A program made the translations under genes and the position numbers. The notes beneath the pieces are model-generated. The model made no database searches and was not told where the DNA came from. It was given only the letters and a program-made list of their open reading frames with translations. From contig CAZUEM010000084.1 in NCBI GenBank assembly GCA_964619155.1, forward strand, positions 1-15,338: a stretch of DNA of 15,338 bases, in the 5' to 3' direction. Below, piece by piece: positions 14,401 to 15,338 of the stretch. Every line of letters begins with the position of its first letter. The first letter of the stretch is position 1. Source of the DNA: CAIXRL01 sp964619155 (GTDB lineage: Bacteria > Eisenbacteria > RBG-16-71-46).

Positions 14401-15338
14401 ATGACGTCGGCCGCGGCGCCGTCGGCGATCTCGAGCTCGGGGCGCCCGACCTGGCTGAGGGCGAACTCGTCCCCGGTGCTCGCGCGTCCGTCGGCGCCGG
14501 TGCCCACCGTGCCGCCGGCACCGAGCAGGCCGGCGTTGTCGTCGCGCACGGCGATGCCGGCGGTGCCGTAGGTGAAGGCGTAGGCCGTACCGTCGATCGT
14601 GGTGTTCGCGCCGCTGATCGGGCTCAGGGCGCTGGTCACCGACACGCGCCAGTAGTCGTTGCCGCCCCCGATCCCGTCGCCGCCGTCCACGTTCGCGGCC
14701 ACCGCCGGCACGAACACCATCGCGTTGGCGCCGTCCATCGCGTTGGCGTTGAGGATGAACTGGTGCAGCGAGCCCTGCTGCAGGCGCGGGTCGGCGCTGC
14801 CCTCGTCGTCGGCGCCGTCCCCGCGCACCTGGGTCACGACGTTGAAGCTGAAGGCCGAGTCCACGCCGCCCACGTCGCTCGCCGCGAGCGTGACGCGCGT
14901 GACGTGATCGGAGTTGGCGAGCGAGCCGGCGGCGTTGGTCGAGTTGTCCGAGTTGGTCGCGCTGCGCCCGCCGTACAGCGCCCCCGAGGTGGCCAGCACC
15001 CCGCTCGGGGTCAGCCCGCCGCCCCAGGCGCCGCCCGAGCCGTAGGTCTGCTCGGCCCAGACCTGGTTGGCGATCGAGGTCCCGGCGCTCGGGGTGACGG
15101 TGCGCGAATCGACCACCACCCAGTAGGTGCCGGCCGCCTGGTTGGCGAAGCTGTAGGTGCCCCCGGGGCCGGTGAGGGTGGAGGTGATGAACTGGTCGCT
15201 TGCGTCCGGGGTTCCGGCCCCCGCGCCCGCGGTGTCGCGGAAGAGGCGCACCCGAACGTTGTCCCGGCCCACCCAGTCGGCCGGGGCCACACCGTCCACC
15301 GAGTCGCCCTCCACGTCCTCGTAAATCGTGCCGGAGAT
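11429..15338 (-). CDS. Large multidomain surface protein: CnaB-like, parallel beta-helix, Calx-beta repeats, cadherin-like, C-terminal TM (5' partial, contains gap)
   Basis: The frame enters at 15338 and stops at 11429. Numbering from the window edge and assuming a 261-bp gap, 1356 residues are covered. Residues 1-90 are CnaB/SdrD-like (ISGTIYEDVEGDSVDG, then VRVRLFRD and GTYWVVVDS). Residues about 240-575 form a right-handed beta-helix with repeated turns such as VTITGNLIGF, GVIQNNLIGF, VLIEGNLITGN and VEITRNSIYGN. Calx-beta modules follow at 685-798, 799-915 and 916-1032 (interrupted by the gap), then a cadherin/CSPG-like domain (SLVNNAWTIVDGGTLTVTL), a Pro/Gly linker and a TM helix (VRITGLALSVGVVWWAARAA, about 1276-1305). 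The tail has a run of six Glu. There are no RTX repeats and no LPXTG. The role is probably adhesion or matrix binding, with an inner-membrane or envelope anchor. The gap breaks the frame only because it was filled with 100 N. Confidence 0.9.
12404..12593 (-). repeat. Third Calx-beta repeat, interrupted by the assembly gap
   Basis: This unit starts like the preceding one (SANAVLSVTTQGD), runs into the N block, and resumes with the same ending (NITGASATANIADND). The visible parts are identical in DNA to the matching parts of the 12594-12944 unit. The missing middle should correspond to 12645-12905. Confidence 0.85.
12455..12554. other. Assembly gap of 100 N (true size probably 261 bp)
   Basis: Exactly 100 N, the conventional placeholder for a gap of unknown size. 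The 55 bases left of it (12400-12454) are identical to 12590-12644, and the 55 bases right of it (12555-12609) are identical to 12906-12960. The sequence between those inner copies is 261 bases (12645-12905). Placing 261 bases in the gap joins both sides of the surface-protein gene in one frame. Confidence 0.95.
12594..12944 (-). repeat. Calx-beta repeat unit, 351 bp (117 residues)
   Basis: A complete module from SANAVLSVTTQGDEAGPVAI to ASATANIADND. The pattern DALFEATETL matches the calcium-binding acidic loop seen in Calx-beta domains. The preceding module (12945-13286) is a diverged relative ending in the same IADND, while the following one is identical where visible, which indicates a recent tandem duplication or gene conversion. 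Confidence 0.9.

Overview
The window is very GC-rich (about 70% by eye) and densely coded on both strands. It contains one 100-N scaffold gap, so it comes from a draft assembly or a metagenome bin. The gene content (DadA, an FNR-type box before a cytochrome c, a GGDEF protein, a large surface protein with a membrane-anchored C-terminus) and the codon bias fit a Betaproteobacterium or a related high-GC proteobacterium. No rRNA or other taxonomic marker is present, so this is inference.

Left third (1-3803). The 3' end of a Ser/Thr protein kinase is followed by a 1045-residue regulator made of a zinc ribbon, an AAA-type ATPase, a TPR-like region and a LuxR helix-turn-helix. Its 3' end overlaps by 41 bp the convergent 3' end of a small DUF4242 (SCO4226-like) gene.

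Redox operon (3804-6770). Divergent from the DUF4242 gene, across a region with a perfect 11+11 bp palindrome and a second copy of its core, lies a tight operon. It encodes a group 1-type truncated haemoglobin, a berberine-bridge-type covalent flavoprotein oxidase and a class I SAM methyltransferase, each with a good ribosome binding site. It ends at a strong GC hairpin. The joint role of these genes is not known to me.

Middle (6781-9840). On the minus strand are a small secreted protein and a compact pair: a zeta-toxin-like P-loop protein followed by a 45-residue basic protein that is a likely partner or antitoxin. On the plus strand are dadA (D-amino acid dehydrogenase) and a secreted monohaem cytochrome c. 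A perfect 14-bp FNR/CRP-type palindrome sits at the dadA stop codon, correctly spaced to drive the cytochrome gene.

Right part (9862-15338, minus strand). A very large surface protein (5' end outside the window) carries a CnaB/SdrD-like domain, a parallel beta-helix, Calx-beta repeats, a cadherin-like domain, a Pro/Gly linker, one transmembrane helix and an acidic tail. It is followed 22 bp later by a membrane-bound PAS-GGDEF diguanylate cyclase, suggesting c-di-GMP control of a surface or adhesion function. The gap lies exactly inside the Calx-beta tandem repeat. The 55-bp identities at both of its edges predict that the true missing length is 261 bp (87 codons), or that plus whole 351-bp units, which restores a single reading frame.
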